Shown: one piece after another, positions 14,372 through 14,435 of the stretch
Layout: every line of letters starts with the position of its first letter
Position numbering within the stretch: the stretch's first letter is position 1
Assembly (NCBI GenBank): GCA_030612185.1
Contig: JAUWOI010000051.1
Coordinates: forward strand, 1-14,435
Length of the DNA stretch: 14,435 bases
Source of the DNA: Anaerolineae bacterium
GTDB lineage: Bacteria; Chloroflexota; Anaerolineae; B4-G1
Direction: 5' to 3'
Position numbers and translations under genes: made by a program
Notes under the pieces: model-generated
What the model was told of the DNA's origin: nothing
Seen by the model: the letters and a program-made list of their open reading frames with translations, nothing else
The model's database searches: none

Positions 14372-14425
14372 GTAGCCGCGCTTTCCGCAGCACGAGATAC
14401 TGCGTGGAATGGAATCCGCGCCTAC
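14372..14425. repeat. 54-bp imperfect inverted repeat upstream of pelF
   Basis: The outer arms gtagccgcgctttcc and ggaatccgcgcctac pair at about 12 of 15 positions, and inner cgcag/ctgcg arms pair inside them, giving a long REP-like hairpin. It occupies most of the 127 bases between the pelF frame and the window edge, a region with no other gene or convincing promoter. Confidence 0.65.
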
Positions 14426-14435
14426 GGCCCATTTT

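Noticed and set aside
14309..14435. N-terminal continuation of pelF to the window edge
   Set aside because: The frame is open, but the residues show none of the PelF N-terminal features and mostly translate a REP-like hairpin, so the CDS was kept at 14308.

Overview
The window looks like part of a Chloroflexota genome (Anaerolineae/Caldilineae-like). This is inferred from the high G+C, the large secreted proteins ending in a YLPLV-type motif, the gingipain-like C25 peptidase and lamin-tail proteins, and the unusual load of short palindromic and 7-8 bp tandem repeats. All recognised genes are on the minus strand, so the genes read from right to left. No RNA genes, CRISPR arrays or transposase genes were seen, and no stretch over 300 bases lacks a gene.

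The right side (14308 to 10801) is a compact operon-like block. It holds a PelF-type GT4 glycosyltransferase that is short at its N-terminus, an alpha-helical repeat protein of unknown function resembling MgtE_N/HEAT repeats (its start overlaps the previous stop by one base), a stand-alone CheY-like receiver (3-bp gap), and a sugar-nucleotide pyrophosphorylase-like nucleotidyltransferase (23-bp gap). The enzymes point to activation and transfer of sugars for a surface or exported polysaccharide, perhaps with signalling input from the receiver.

The left side (10735 to 1) encodes three very large exported proteins. The first is a 1486-residue protein of about 13 carboxypeptidase-regulatory-like beta-sandwich repeats. 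The second is a C25 (gingipain-family) cysteine peptidase now split into two overlapping frames. The third is a lamin-tail-domain protein that runs off the left edge. They look like secreted or cell-surface proteins for adhesion and proteolysis.

The most notable feature is the repeat load on these genes. A 20-unit heptamer array (4392-4531) lies exactly where the C25 peptidase loses its reading frame, and 7 bp is not a multiple of 3, so a net gain of one unit or loss of two would restore a single protein of about 1015-1020 residues. The same gene carries two copies of a 34-bp hairpin, several other palindromes read through as protein, and a 34-bp element that also forms the last residues of the unrelated receiver gene in the same frame. 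The whole C25 locus is bracketed by two direct-orientation octamer arrays that supply its stop codon and apparent start codon. Another octamer array lies inside the coding sequence of the 1486-residue protein just after its signal peptide. Whether these arrays act as phase-variation switches or are only repeat invasion and decay cannot be decided from one sequence.
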